Below are positions 51,932 to 61,910 of a stretch of DNA of 64,000 bases, one piece after another; the first letter of the stretch is position 1; each line of letters starts with the position of its first letter. The notes under the pieces were generated by a model. It was not told the DNA's origin. It made no database searches and was given only the letters and a program-made list of their open reading frames with translations. The DNA is from Lentilactobacillus laojiaonis (GTDB taxonomy: Bacteria; Bacillota; Bacilli; Lactobacillales; Lactobacillaceae). Location: positions 1,054,001-1,118,000 of the forward strand of contig NZ_CP085278.1 in the NCBI RefSeq assembly GCF_020616595.1, given 5' to 3'. The translations under genes and the position numbers were made by a program.

Positions 51932-52621
51932 CTAATGAGATTCGATCTTGTAACCTACGCCCCAAACAGTTTGGATCACTTTTTCACCGTTGGTAGCTTC
52001 TTCAATCTTGTCTCTTAGATGACTAACGTGAACCATAACCGTTTTAGCGGAAACGATACTTTCTTGGCGCCAAACTCGTTCGAAAATTTCATCCGCTGAA
52101 AATACACGGTTAGGATGACTAGCTAATAGGTATAAAATTCCAAATTCTAAAGCTGTTAATTGAATGGTAACTCCAGCAATAGTCTTAACTTCATGCGAGT
52201 CTTTATTAATTGTTAAAGGACCAATGTCTAAAACATCCGGAGTATCATCAGTCACATGTTCTTCGGCACGACGTAGTAAGGATTTTACACGGGCCATAAT
52301 TTCTAACGGATTAAATGGTTTAGTAACGTAATCATCCGCTCCGCTAATTAGACCTTGGATTTTATCCATGTCTTCAATTTTAGCTGATAAGACGATTATA
52401 GGAATTTGGGAGTCTTTACGAACTTCTTTGATAACTTCTAATCCGTTCATTCCCGGCATCATAATATCTAAAATCATTAAACCGATATTAGATTCCGTTC
52501 TTAATTTACTTAGGGCTTCTTCCCCACTAAAAGCAGATACGGGTTCATAACCTTCGTTACGGATATAGATTTCTAATAATTGTGCAATTTCTTTATCATC
52601 ATCGACAACTAATATTTTCAT
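51932..52621 (-). CDS. OmpR/PhoB family response regulator, VanR-like
   Basis: A 229-residue regulator. Receiver: VVDDDKEIAQ (acidic pair) and LMILDIMMPGMNG with the phosphoacceptor Asp near residue 52; the conserved Lys is in DDYVTKPFNP. The C-terminal winged helix runs from about 130 (LTALEFGILYLLASHPNRVFSADEI in outline) to VWGVGYKIE. It is the first gene of the regulator-kinase-dacA operon. Direct targets beyond that operon cannot be read here. Confidence 0.94.
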   Translation of the reverse strand: MKILVVDDDKEIAQLLEIYIRNEGYEPVSAFSGEEALSKLRTESNIGLMILDIMMPGMNGLEVIKEVRKDSQIPIIVLSAKIEDMDKIQGLISGADDYVTKPFNPLEIMARVKSLLRRAEEHVTDDTPDVLDIGPLTINKDSHEVKTIAGVTIQLTALEFGILYLLASHPNRVFSADEIFERVWRQESIVSAKTVMVHVSHLRDKIEEATNGEKVIQTVWGVGYKIESH

Positions 52622-52716
52622 TAAAATTTACCTCATCTCTATTATCAAATTGAATGGTAATATACTAACTAATTTTACACTTTTATGCACTAAACGACAA
52701 AATTCTTAAGAAAATA

Positions 52717-52747
52717 AAAAAATCTATCCAAAATGGATAGATTTTTT
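52717..52747 (-). terminator. Terminator after guaB
   Basis: A 14-bp perfect stem with a three-base loop (52717-52730 / 52734-52747) follows the guaB stop on the minus strand. Confidence 0.9.
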
Positions 52748-52761
52748 GATAAGACGGCTAA

Positions 52762-53955
<1,194 letters not shown>

Positions 53956-54016
53956 TTACCACCAAATACGTACAATAACAACCTCTATTTTTCACTTTAT
54001 TCGTTAAAATAAAAAA

Positions 54017-54042
54017 AGAACTGGCCAAAATTAGCCAGTTCT
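54017..54042 (-). terminator. Terminator after the DUF1129 gene
   Basis: A 9-bp perfect GC-containing stem (54017-54025 / 54034-54042) is followed on the minus strand by seven T residues. Confidence 0.88.
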
Positions 54043-54053
54043 AAACGTTTATT

Positions 54054-54761
54054 TTAGAATAATCCACCAGTAATTTGATAACGACGTTTATACCAAATAG
54101 TTACTCCAATCGCTGCTACACCAAGCACTAGGTAGATAATTGGATTTAATACCGGATTGATTACGCTTGGAATTAATCCAGCGGCAAAGAAAATTGCCAT
54201 CCAAATAATAAAGAAAGCGACCATAATTAAAACCCTAACTATTCCGCTATATTTGTGCTTAATGTTCGGATCGAACAAGCGTGAAATTACTGGCATTCCT
54301 AATCCAGCAATTACGGCGCTTAAGATAATCCCGGTAATTCCCATCATAGCTTGACGACCGTTCTTTGGTGAAATGAAATATGACACACCATATAATAAAG
54401 TAAAAATCATAAAGAAAAGGATCATATTATAGATGGCATTAGGCCAATAGTCGTTAGAGAAACTAGCGGCTTTCTTAGGGGGATGGACTGTATTTTGAAC
54501 TTTTTGTTCAACACTACCCCACATATTTTTGGCGGTTTTACCTTGTTTTTGACCCGCTTTTAATTCTTCAATCATTTGAGAAACTGTATCAGTCTTAACC
54601 TCACTAGATAATTTAGTTTGGTTAATAGCAACTGTAAATTTATACATATATTCCGCATTGCGTTTAGTTAAACCCATGCCATCAAATTGGCTATGAGCAT
54701 CTTTAATTTTAGCGTGGCGGTCTTGCTTTACATCGGCATTGCGCTTTTCATTATTTTCCAC
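54054..54761 (-). CDS. DUF1129 family membrane protein
   Basis: A 235-residue protein. A soluble, charged N-terminal half (GLTKRNAEYMYKFTVAINQTKLSSEVK near residues 30-57, the DUF1129 signature) is followed by five or six membrane helices. Function is unknown, but the gene is regularly found between ychF and guaB in lactobacilli, as here. The start is GTG 54761, nine bases after GGGG. It is the last gene of the rsmG-parB-DUF951-ychF-DUF1129 run. Confidence 0.9.
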   Translation of the reverse strand: MENNEKRNADVKQDRHAKIKDAHSQFDGMGLTKRNAEYMYKFTVAINQTKLSSEVKTDTVSQMIEELKAGQKQGKTAKNMWGSVEQKVQNTVHPPKKAASFSNDYWPNAIYNMILFFMIFTLLYGVSYFISPKNGRQAMMGITGIILSAVIAGLGMPVISRLFDPNIKHKYSGIVRVLIMVAFFIIWMAIFFAAGLIPSVINPVLNPIIYLVLGVAAIGVTIWYKRRYQITGGLF

Positions 54762-54780
54762 AATTCATTACCCCTTTTAA

Positions 54781-55881
54781 TTAGACATTGAATCTAAATT
54801 CAACGATGTCGCCATCTTCCATGACGTATTCTTTTCCTTCAGAACGTAAACGACCAGCTTCTTTAACGGCTGCTGTAGTTTCATATTTATCTAAGTCAGC
54901 AAATGACATCGTTTCAGCTCGGATAAATCCACGTTCAAAATCAGAGTGAATAATTCCAGCAGCTTGAGGAGCTTTAGTTCCCTTTCTAAAAGTCCAAGCT
55001 TTGGTTTCCTTACCACCAGCGGTAAAGAAAGTTTCTAAACCAAGTAATTTATAAGATGCTCGGATTAAACGGTTTAGTCCGGGTTCTTCAACGCCTTCAG
55101 CTTCTAAGAAATCAGCTTTATCAGCTTCATCTAATTGGGCGATTTCTTCTTCAGCTTCAGCAGCTACTCCAATTACTTGGGCCTTTTCTTTAGCCGCATA
55201 GTCTTTAATTTGTTGGAAATATTTAGAATTTTCCGGATCAGCAATATCGTCTTCGGCAATATTAGCTACATATAATACTGGTTTAGAAGTTAATAAGAAG
55301 AGTCCTTTAACGACTGGAAGTTCTTCTTCATCAAAATCAATTGAACGTACTGCGCCACCAGCTTCTAAAACTGGTTTGATTTTTTCTAGAACGGCTAATT
55401 CTAACTTAGCTTCTTTGTCGTTACCCTTAGCAGCTCGTTGAACTTTAGCTAAACGTTTGTCCACAGATTCTAAATCAGCTAAACCTAATTCTAAATTGAT
55501 TGTTTCAATATCATCAATGGGATCAACTTTTCCTGAAACATGCGTGATGTTATCATCATCAAAAGCTCGGACTACGTGGACAATTGCATCCACTTGGCGA
55601 ATATTTTCTAAGAATTTATTCCCTAATCCTTCACCCTTGCTGGCACCCTTAACGATTCCGGCAATATCAGTAAATTCAAAAGTGGTAGGAACTACTTTAT
55701 CGGCAGGAATTAATTCTTGAATTCGAGCTAAACGATCATCGGGAACTTCTACCATTCCGACGTTTGGATCAATTGTAGCAAAAGGATAGTTGGCCATTTC
55801 AGCACCCGCTTTAGTAATGGCGTTAAATAAGGTTGATTTACCAACGTTAGGTAAACCAACAATTCCGGCAGTTAATGACAT
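54781..55881 (-). CDS. ychF: Redox-regulated ribosome-associated ATPase YchF/OLA1
   Basis: A 366-residue P-loop protein of the Obg family. G1 is GLPNVGKSTLFNAI, G3 is FTDIAGIVKGAS, and the G4 position reads NIAE, the altered motif that gives YchF its preference for ATP over GTP. A coiled-coil insertion lies around residues 125-165 and a C-terminal TGS domain ends at DGDIVEFRFNV. It binds ribosomes and modulates stress responses. Its ATG overlaps the DUF951 stop (TAATG), so translation is coupled. Confidence 0.96.
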   Translation of the reverse strand: MSLTAGIVGLPNVGKSTLFNAITKAGAEMANYPFATIDPNVGMVEVPDDRLARIQELIPADKVVPTTFEFTDIAGIVKGASKGEGLGNKFLENIRQVDAIVHVVRAFDDDNITHVSGKVDPIDDIETINLELGLADLESVDKRLAKVQRAAKGNDKEAKLELAVLEKIKPVLEAGGAVRSIDFDEEELPVVKGLFLLTSKPVLYVANIAEDDIADPENSKYFQQIKDYAAKEKAQVIGVAAEAEEEIAQLDEADKADFLEAEGVEEPGLNRLIRASYKLLGLETFFTAGGKETKAWTFRKGTKAPQAAGIIHSDFERGFIRAETMSFADLDKYETTAAVKEAGRLRSEGKEYVMEDGDIVEFRFNV

Positions 55882-56081
55882 TAATGTTCACTCTTTTCTT
55901 CATTTTTTTCTAATACTTTTTTTAATTTATGTTCAAAATCACGACGACTTAACATTACAATGTGGCCACAGCCTAAACATTGAATTTTAATATCAGCGCC
56001 CATTCGGATAATTTCCCAGCGATTAGTACCACAAGGGTGGGCCTTTTTCATTTCAACAACATCATGTAAATCGTACATCAT
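55881..56081 (-). CDS. DUF951 family small protein
   Basis: A 66-residue protein with the family pattern YDLHDVVEMKKAHPCGTNRWEIIRMGADIKIQCLGCGHIVMLSRRDFE in outline. The cysteines (CGTN, CLGCG) resemble a small zinc ribbon. Its function is unknown; it is often found between parB and ychF. It starts 17 bp after parB with AGGAG and overlaps ychF by one base. Confidence 0.92.
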   Translation of the reverse strand: MMYDLHDVVEMKKAHPCGTNRWEIIRMGADIKIQCLGCGHIVMLSRRDFEHKLKKVLEKNEEKSEH

Positions 56082-56098
56082 AGCACTCCTTTAAAATA

Positions 56099-56977
56099 CT
56101 AATTCAACGTAACATCCAATAACTCTAAAATTCGATTCAAATCATCAGTAGATCCAAATTCAATTTCAATTTTTCCCGTCCCGTTTTTTCGATCATTGGG
56201 CGTAATCGCTACTGGACTACCAAAGTGTTCTTGTAATTGGTCTTCTGTAGCTTTCACAAATGGGGATTTTTCGACCACTTTTTTAGTAACGGGCGTTTGA
56301 CGATTTAGTTCGGCCACCCGCTTTTCTAATTGGCGAACGGTTAAAGATTTTTTGACGGTGTCTCGAGCCAACTTAATGAGATCTTTAGTATTTTTTACCG
56401 ATAAGATCGTTCGAGCTTGTCCCATAGATAGTTGTTCATCTTGTAGCATTTGTTTGACGACTGGCGGTAAACCTAAAATTCGCAAATAATTAGCAACATA
56501 GGGACGACTTTTGCCTAAGCGTTGAGCCACTTGCGCTTGAGTTAAATCTAACTTAGTCATCATCATATTGTAGGCTTTAGCTTCTTCTAAAGGGGTGAGC
56601 GCTTCGCGTTGTAAATTCTCTAGAATTGCAATTTCCATCATTTGTTCTTCACTAGCCGTGCGAACAATCGCTGGAATCGTTGTTTTATTAGCTAACTTAG
56701 AGGCCCGTAAACGACGTTCACCCGTTAGTAATTCATACGTATCTTCAGTGGCAGCTTTTTGGCGAACAATAATCGGTTGAAATACTCCAGCCCGACTAAT
56801 GGAAGCTGCTAAGTCGTTTAACTCGTCATCTTTAAAAGTTTGTCGTGGTTGATAGGGATTCGGTCTGATTTGCTCTACCTTAATTTGAATAACATTTTCC
56901 TTATTTAAATTAAGATTACTATCAAATAAAGGACCTAAATCGGGGTTAATTTCTGCCAATTTCTTTTTATTAACCAT
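56099..56977 (-). CDS. parB: ParB/Spo0J family chromosome-partitioning protein
   Basis: A 292-residue ParB. The CTP-binding and nuclease-like domain holds IRPNPYQPRQTF and the GERRLRASKLA box. The central helix-turn-helix is LTQAQVAQRLGKSRPYVANYLRIL (residues about 155-180), and a C-terminal dimer domain ends EIEFGSTDDLNRILELL. It would bind parS sites and slide as a CTP clamp to organise the origin region. No ParA/Soj gene lies between it and rsmG, where one is found in many Firmicutes. Noc is an alternative name, but the C-terminus looks like ParB rather than a membrane-binding Noc N-terminus. Confidence 0.92.
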   Translation of the reverse strand: MVNKKKLAEINPDLGPLFDSNLNLNKENVIQIKVEQIRPNPYQPRQTFKDDELNDLAASISRAGVFQPIIVRQKAATEDTYELLTGERRLRASKLANKTTIPAIVRTASEEQMMEIAILENLQREALTPLEEAKAYNMMMTKLDLTQAQVAQRLGKSRPYVANYLRILGLPPVVKQMLQDEQLSMGQARTILSVKNTKDLIKLARDTVKKSLTVRQLEKRVAELNRQTPVTKKVVEKSPFVKATEDQLQEHFGSPVAITPNDRKNGTGKIEIEFGSTDDLNRILELLDVTLN

Positions 56978-56991
56978 GCTTACCCACTTCC

Positions 56992-57729
56992 TTATTTTTT
57001 AGCGTTAGATAAGGGTTCCTTATTTGGTGTCCCGGGTTTGCGGGGATACTTTTTCGGCGTATCTTTAACTTTATCAATGACAATAATGTGACGAGGTTCT
57101 TTAGAAATTGGTAACTCAAATGCAAAGTCTTCAGCAACTTTACCACCTAATGTTCCAATCGCAAAACGACCTTCATCCAATTCATCACCAGCTTTAGAGG
57201 CCTTCAAAGCAATCATCTTACCACCAACTTTAACCAATGGTAAACATAATTCACTTAAGACTGACAACCGGGCTACGGCGCGGGCAGTAACTAGATCAAA
57301 ACTTTGACGAGCAGCCGAATTTTTATTGCCAAATTCTTCGGCTCGACTGTGGACCAAAGTCACGTCTGTCAATTGTAATTGGTCAACTAACGTTTGTAAG
57401 AAATTAATCCGTTTATTTAAAGAATCCACAATGGTGACCTTTAAATTAGGGAAAACAATTTTCAATGGAATCGAAGGAAATCCGGCTCCGGCTCCTACAT
57501 CACATAGTGTTAAGGCTTCGGTTTGAATATCTTTAACAAAAAATGCAGGTGTAATTGAATCATAGAAATGTTTCAAATAAACATCCGGTTTTTCAGTAAT
57601 GGTCGTTAAATTAACATGTTCATTGGTGGTTACCAACAAATCATAGTAATCTTCAAATTGCTTTATTTGTTGGGGAGATAGGTTAATCCCCTCACGACCT
57701 AAAGCATCCAAAAATTGTTCAATATTCAT
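56992..57729 (-). CDS. rsmG: 16S rRNA (guanine-527-N7)-methyltransferase RsmG
   Basis: A 245-residue methyltransferase that modifies G527 of 16S rRNA. The SAM site is [20 protein letters not shown], and [11 protein letters not shown] and [21 protein letters not shown] are typical of the family. It starts at ATG 57729, seven bases after GGAG. It is the first gene of the run with parB, 14 bp apart, a common origin-proximal arrangement. A palindrome lies close to its promoter. Confidence 0.96.
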   Translation of the reverse strand: MNIEQFLDALGREGINLSPQQIKQFEDYYDLLVTTNEHVNLTTITEKPDVYLKHFYDSITPAFFVKDIQTEALTLCDVGAGAGFPSIPLKIVFPNLKVTIVDSLNKRINFLQTLVDQLQLTDVTLVHSRAEEFGNKNSAARQSFDLVTARAVARLSVLSELCLPLVKVGGKMIALKASKAGDELDEGRFAIGTLGGKVAEDFAFELPISKEPRHIIVIDKVKDTPKKYPRKPGTPNKEPLSNAKK

Positions 57730-57746
57730 CTAAAATCTCCTATTAC

Positions 57747-57764
57747 GTGAAACAATTGTTCCAC
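57747..57764. promoter_or_regulatory. Near-palindrome upstream of rsmG-parB
   Basis: An 18-bp element with arms GTGAAACAA and TTGTTCCAC pairs at 16 of 18 positions. The overlapping stretch TTACGTGAAACA (57743-57754) contains the right half of parS, TGTTTCACGTGAAACA, with the left half degenerate. It may be a ParB or autoregulatory site. Confidence 0.4.
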
Positions 57765-57870
57765 AATTTACTTACTTTACTTTAACTTAAATTACTACTT
57801 ATGACAACCAGTCTCGCAGCAATTTCTTGAGAAAAAATTCCATAATTTTATTACGTAAATAAAAATAAAA

Positions 57871-57898
57871 AGACCCGATAAAATTAATTATCGAGTCT
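57871..57898 (-). terminator. Terminator after the nucleoside hydrolase gene
   Basis: An 11-bp stem with one G-U pair (57871-57881 / 57888-57898) precedes a T-rich run on the minus strand. Confidence 0.8.
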
Positions 57899-57908
57899 GT
57901 TTAATTAT

Positions 57909-58823
57909 TTATTTAGGCATTTTAGAAACTTCATCAATAAACCATTTGTTAAAGGCAGCAGCATCAATATCTACCGCCACATTAGCGTTAACTTTACCAT
58001 TGTGGTAAGCCCCACGAATGTCGCCGACCGTTTCACCAATGGCGGGGCCGTCAGTTACTATGTCGATCCACATTTTTTCAGTTTGAATTGCTTCGGGATG
58101 TAAGAGGTAGAAAATGGTGTTTACATCGTGCATGGCAATTCCGTTAGAGTTGTTGTCACCATCATTGATAATGATATCGTGCAACATTTTTCCGGTTTCA
58201 TTCATCTTTTCAATTGTAGTTAAAGTTTCCGGAGTGATTAAAGCCTTCATAGTAATATCTAAACCAATCATAACAATTGGAATACCAGAGTTATAAACAA
58301 TCTTAGCGGCATCTGGGTCGGTAAAGACATTAAATTCAGCGGCACTAGTCATATTACCTTTACCTAGCGCACCACCCATGGCTACAATTCGTTCGATGTT
58401 ATCCTTAACTTCTGGATATTCAGAAAATAGTAGCGCGATATTGGTATATGATCCTGTAGGAACTAAGGTAATTTTTTCATCACTGTCTAAAATGAAATCT
58501 CTTAGAGCTTCTACGGCAGAAATTTCCATGGGAGCCGGAAGATCAGCTGGGAAATCATATCCTGGCATCCCCGATTCACCATGAATTCGAGCCGCATCTT
58601 CAAATTCTTTAATTAAGGGTTTTTTGGCCCCCATGGCTACGGGAATTTCTTGATCAAAGAAACGTACAATCTTTAAAGCATTCTTAGTGGTTTTATCTAC
58701 TGTAACGTTTCCGGCTACCGTGGTAATTAATTCAAGATTAATTTGGGGATCATTGATTGCCATAGTTAAGGCAGCTGCATCATCGATGCCGGGGTCAGTA
58801 TCCATAATTACTCTAATTGTCAT
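57909..58823 (-). CDS. Inosine-uridine preferring nucleoside hydrolase
   Basis: A 304-residue hydrolase that splits ribonucleosides into base and ribose. The start chosen is ATG 58823 (MTIRVIMDTDPGIDDA); a GTG at 58832 is too close to the GGAG. The calcium-binding DTDPGIDDA motif is at residues 8-16, the EFNVFTDPDAAKIV block near 165 and the C-terminal HDVNTIFYLLHPEA near 240 are complete. The downstream neighbour of the NupC gene on the same strand, it probably acts on imported nucleosides. RihA, RihB and RihC-type specificity cannot be told apart. Confidence 0.94.
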   Translation of the reverse strand: MTIRVIMDTDPGIDDAAALTMAINDPQINLELITTVAGNVTVDKTTKNALKIVRFFDQEIPVAMGAKKPLIKEFEDAARIHGESGMPGYDFPADLPAPMEISAVEALRDFILDSDEKITLVPTGSYTNIALLFSEYPEVKDNIERIVAMGGALGKGNMTSAAEFNVFTDPDAAKIVYNSGIPIVMIGLDITMKALITPETLTTIEKMNETGKMLHDIIINDGDNNSNGIAMHDVNTIFYLLHPEAIQTEKMWIDIVTDGPAIGETVGDIRGAYHNGKVNANVAVDIDAAAFNKWFIDEVSKMPK

Positions 58824-58854
58824 ATTAATCACTACTCCTAATTACTTAGTCAAG

Positions 58855-58880
58855 AAAAGGTAGCCGGATAGCTACCTTTT
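58855..58880 (-). terminator. Hairpin between nupC and the nucleoside hydrolase gene
   Basis: A 10-bp perfect stem (58855-58864 / 58871-58880) is followed on the minus strand by TTTTCTT. It may be a leaky terminator allowing some read-through into the hydrolase gene. Confidence 0.65.
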
Positions 58881-58892
58881 CAATTTTTATTT

Positions 58893-60143
58893 TTACCAAA
58901 CGAACAAGCCGACAATTCCAGCAGATAATAGTGACACAATTATCCCTGAAAGTAGCATTGTTCCGACATTTCTACTAATTAAATCGTTCTTTTCCTTATC
59001 AACGATGCCTTTAAAGGCCCCGATAACCATCCCAGTAGTACTGAAGTTAGCAAATGAAGTCAAGAAGACTACTAATTGAGCACGATAGTGAGCTGGGAAG
59101 ATTGATAAGTTGTTAATGTTGGCTGAAATTTTACCCATAACTACGAATTCGTTGGTTACTAATTTAGTACCCATAAATTGCGCAAATTCAAAGGCATGGT
59201 GTGGGTCTAAACCAAGTAACCATGCAAATGGGAATAGGATAATTCCTAATAAGTGTTCTAGACTTAGCCAAGGATTAATTAATCCTAATAGCTTGTCAAT
59301 CAAGGCAGCTAAAGCCACGAAGGCAATAACGTTAGCGGTAATAATTAAGATTAATCTACCGGCTCCTAGAATTGAATCGCCTAGAAATGAGAAGAAGGGT
59401 TCTTTTTTACCGTCAGAATCTGTTTCCCCCATAGCTTCTTCAGCTGCAAGGTCTTTATCTCCATTAAGAGAGTAAATTACATCTTCTTCCGGAGTTACTT
59501 TAACAGGATTCAAAATATTAGTTACAATAATAGCATTTAAAATATTAAGCGGAATAGCAGTTAGAACAAATTGTCCGGGAACCATTTGCGTATAAGCTCC
59601 CAAAATTGAAGCAGTCACACATGACATTGACATCAAAGCGATGGTTAAATCACGTTCAGCTGACATTTTCTTTAATTGTAATTTAGAAACGGCGATGGCT
59701 TCCGTATTACCAAGAAACATCATTTCAACAGCGAAGAACGCTTCAAACTTAGGTTGGCCGGTAATGATTGATAAACCTTTACCAATCCACTTAATTATAA
59801 AAGGTAGTACGCCAATATAAGTCAAAATATCAAACATTGGAACAATCATTAGGATTGGTAACAATGAACTCGTAATGAAATTCATTTGTTTAACGTTAAC
59901 CCAGTTAGGTAACGCAAAAGCAATCCCAGTATAAGAAACTTGAACCAGCCAATTAAATCCATCAGCGGCACCTTTAACCAGGTCACGCCCAAATGAAAAA
60001 CTAGTAAGAAGCCAAGCAAGTACTATATTAATTGCTAAAACAATAATGATCGATTTCCAATTGATTTGCTTTTTGTTCTTTGAAAAAAGTAGAGCGATTG
60101 CCAAGAAAACTAAAATACCAATGATATTAATGATAAGATACAT
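58893..60143 (-). CDS. nupC: Concentrative nucleoside transporter (NupC/CNT family)
   Basis: A 416-residue transporter with about nine or ten helices and two re-entrant loops. CNT signatures are present: SSLLPILMIVPMFDILTYIGVLPF, EAFFAVEMMFLGNTEAIAV with the substrate-binding Glu/Asn, QFMGTKLVTNEFVVMG and TSFANFSTTGMVIGAFKG. It imports nucleosides with a cation. It lies between a degenerate phosphopentomutase gene and a nucleoside hydrolase gene on the same strand, a nucleoside salvage cluster. GAGAGG lies before the ATG. Confidence 0.95.
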   Translation of the reverse strand: MYLIINIIGILVFLAIALLFSKNKKQINWKSIIIVLAINIVLAWLLTSFSFGRDLVKGAADGFNWLVQVSYTGIAFALPNWVNVKQMNFITSSLLPILMIVPMFDILTYIGVLPFIIKWIGKGLSIITGQPKFEAFFAVEMMFLGNTEAIAVSKLQLKKMSAERDLTIALMSMSCVTASILGAYTQMVPGQFVLTAIPLNILNAIIVTNILNPVKVTPEEDVIYSLNGDKDLAAEEAMGETDSDGKKEPFFSFLGDSILGAGRLILIITANVIAFVALAALIDKLLGLINPWLSLEHLLGIILFPFAWLLGLDPHHAFEFAQFMGTKLVTNEFVVMGKISANINNLSIFPAHYRAQLVVFLTSFANFSTTGMVIGAFKGIVDKEKNDLISRNVGTMLLSGIIVSLLSAGIVGLFVW

Positions 60144-60242
60144 ATTTTAAATCCTCTCTTCCAAAAAGTTATATAACGGTAAAAATGAACCACTGCCCTC
60201 CTTTTAAATCTAAATTGGTTTTATGATTGAAACCCAAATTAA

Positions 60243-61079
60243 TTAATGCATCTCGCCTAAAAAGCCGTGAATTTGATATTTAGGATCTTCATCGATACTA
60301 AATATGTCAATTAAGGCCTTACCGATATCGCCTAAAGTCCGACGAATGCCTAACGCATGTCCACTAACATTGTTGGGTGTATACGTTAAGAGTGGTAGAT
60401 ACTCACGCGTTGGTTGAGCACCTTTTAAGGTGAAGTCATTGGCATAACTAGAAGTAATTATTACCAAATCATTGTGATGCAAGGAGCTAAGCAACTTGCC
60501 AATATGTAAATCTATGTCATTTAGACTGGCAATGTATTGGTTAGCATTACCATCATCAGCCGCTTGTTCTAAAGCTTGCAAGCGTACTAACAATAGTCCG
60601 CTATCAACTATTTTCAATTGGTCCTTGAGGAGTTTGAACGCTTCAACGTCGTTATCAATATCGACTAATTGAGCAGCCTCTTGGCTAGCAAAATAGCTTT
60701 GAAAATAACTAATAATGGTGGTAGATAACTTTGGATGTTGACGAGGAATGGAATCCAAGACGCTAGCGGTTCGCGTGGGTGCTTGATAATCAAACATTTC
60801 ACGAATTCCAGTAATTTTGGTATTACTCTTGGAAGCTAATTGAATACGCCCGAAAAATCCATTCGGATATTCATTACTTTCAAATTGAGTAAGGGGATTC
60901 TGCCAAAAAATATTTGCTAGACCTAGCGACTCCAAATGCGGGATTTGGATCGGAATATCAGCTTGCTCGATCGCGTGGCGTAAAGTATCTGCACCGACCG
61001 AATCAAATTGATTAGCGTCACTAGATTCCCCAATCCCTAATGACGCCAAATCTAGCAAAATAACTCGTCTGAAATTCAT
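60243..61079 (-). CDS. Degenerate phosphopentomutase (DeoB-like) homologue without catalytic residues
   Basis: A 278-residue protein that aligns with phosphopentomutase at both ends but is about 110 residues shorter than DeoB. The N-terminus RRVILLDLASLGIGESSDANQF matches the DeoB opening, with the metal Asp replaced by Ala12. The region KSNTKITGIREM stands for DTTTGHWEM, without the phosphothreonine. IITSSYANDF (207-216) stands for ITADHGND, losing Asp and His. GAQPTREYLPLLTY (220-233) stands for GTDHTREYVPLLVY, losing His. The frame is fully open, with AAGGGG before the ATG. It should have no mutase activity; a regulatory or binding role is a guess. Confidence 0.75.
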   Translation of the reverse strand: MNFRRVILLDLASLGIGESSDANQFDSVGADTLRHAIEQADIPIQIPHLESLGLANIFWQNPLTQFESNEYPNGFFGRIQLASKSNTKITGIREMFDYQAPTRTASVLDSIPRQHPKLSTTIISYFQSYFASQEAAQLVDIDNDVEAFKLLKDQLKIVDSGLLLVRLQALEQAADDGNANQYIASLNDIDLHIGKLLSSLHHNDLVIITSSYANDFTLKGAQPTREYLPLLTYTPNNVSGHALGIRRTLGDIGKALIDIFSIDEDPKYQIHGFLGEMH

Positions 61080-61193
61080 ATTATTTTCCCCTTCTAGAAT
61101 AAAATTTTCTAAATTTTAGAATACCCAATAATTATTGCTATGTAAAGCACAAATTGACCTAAGCTGATAAATCCACTGACTTGAGTTTAAAAA

Positions 61194-61228
61194 AATAGAC
61201 CTGACATGAAAATCACGTCAAGCCTATT
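61194..61228 (-). terminator. Terminator after the small sorting-signal-like protein
   Basis: On the minus strand a 16-bp RNA stem with three G-U pairs (61213-61228 with 61194-61209) is followed by seven T residues. It lies 124 bp after the stop at 61352. Confidence 0.7.
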
Positions 61229-61351
61229 AGTGAAAGAGAGCGCTAATTATTAGTAAACAATATTAATGAATTATGAATAAAAAACTATCTAGACAATTCT
61301 CTTTCTTAAAATAAGCATATCATTATTAATTTGTATTACAAATATAATGAA

Positions 61352-61759
61352 TTATTTATGATGCTTTTTTAGCCATTTCTTTATATATTTGCCAGGATCA
61401 ATAAATGCCGTCACCAAAATCAAAAGGCCCACGACTACAAAAGCGATAATAATCGGTAAAGAACCTTCGAATATATTGGGTTGGTATTCTCTAACATTGC
61501 TCGTCTCAATTTCATTACTACTAATATCAATTGAGTGGACTTCGGGATCCTCGTTACTCACAATTCCATTCATATTAAAAATCGAATGTTGTTTTTCAGG
61601 CTGGATTTTAACATTCTTAATGAAACTAATACTTAGTGAAGGAATTGTCGGAGTTTTCGAAGCACTCGAATCGCTACCAAAAGAAAAAGTTAAAAATATA
61701 AAAACCACTAATAAGCAAAAACCGCTAATCGTAAATTTAGATATTATCCCTGTTTTCAT
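61352..61759 (-). CDS. Small exported protein with a C-terminal helix and basic tail
   Basis: A 135-residue protein. The start chosen is ATG 61759, seven bases after AGG; a GTG two codons earlier is too close. A signal-peptide-like helix (FTISGFCLLVVFIFLTFSFG) is followed by a Ser-rich, strand-prone region of about 65 residues. It ends with a polar EYQPNIFEG segment, a strong membrane helix (LPIIIAFVVVGLLILVTAFI) and a basic tail IKKWLKKHHK. This tripartite end resembles a sorting signal but has no LPXTG. It could be a substrate of the XrtG exosortase or simply a two-helix membrane protein. I do not recognise a family. Confidence 0.65.
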   Translation of the reverse strand: MKTGIISKFTISGFCLLVVFIFLTFSFGSDSSASKTPTIPSLSISFIKNVKIQPEKQHSIFNMNGIVSNEDPEVHSIDISSNEIETSNVREYQPNIFEGSLPIIIAFVVVGLLILVTAFIDPGKYIKKWLKKHHK

Positions 61760-61910
61760 TTCCACACCTACCTATATTCGATTATACAATAACTGTAAAA
61801 TCCATTCAATTTAATAATTAGTACACAATATTGTAAAATCCACGTAACCAATAATTATTCAAAATATGATAAGCTTTTAGTATAAAAACTATTAGGAGAT
61901 TCCAATTATT

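Noticed and set aside
61232-61306. GAAAGAGA / TCTCTTTC inverted repeat 60 bp apart
   Set aside because: The arms are only eight bases, low in complexity and far apart; a chance match is likely.
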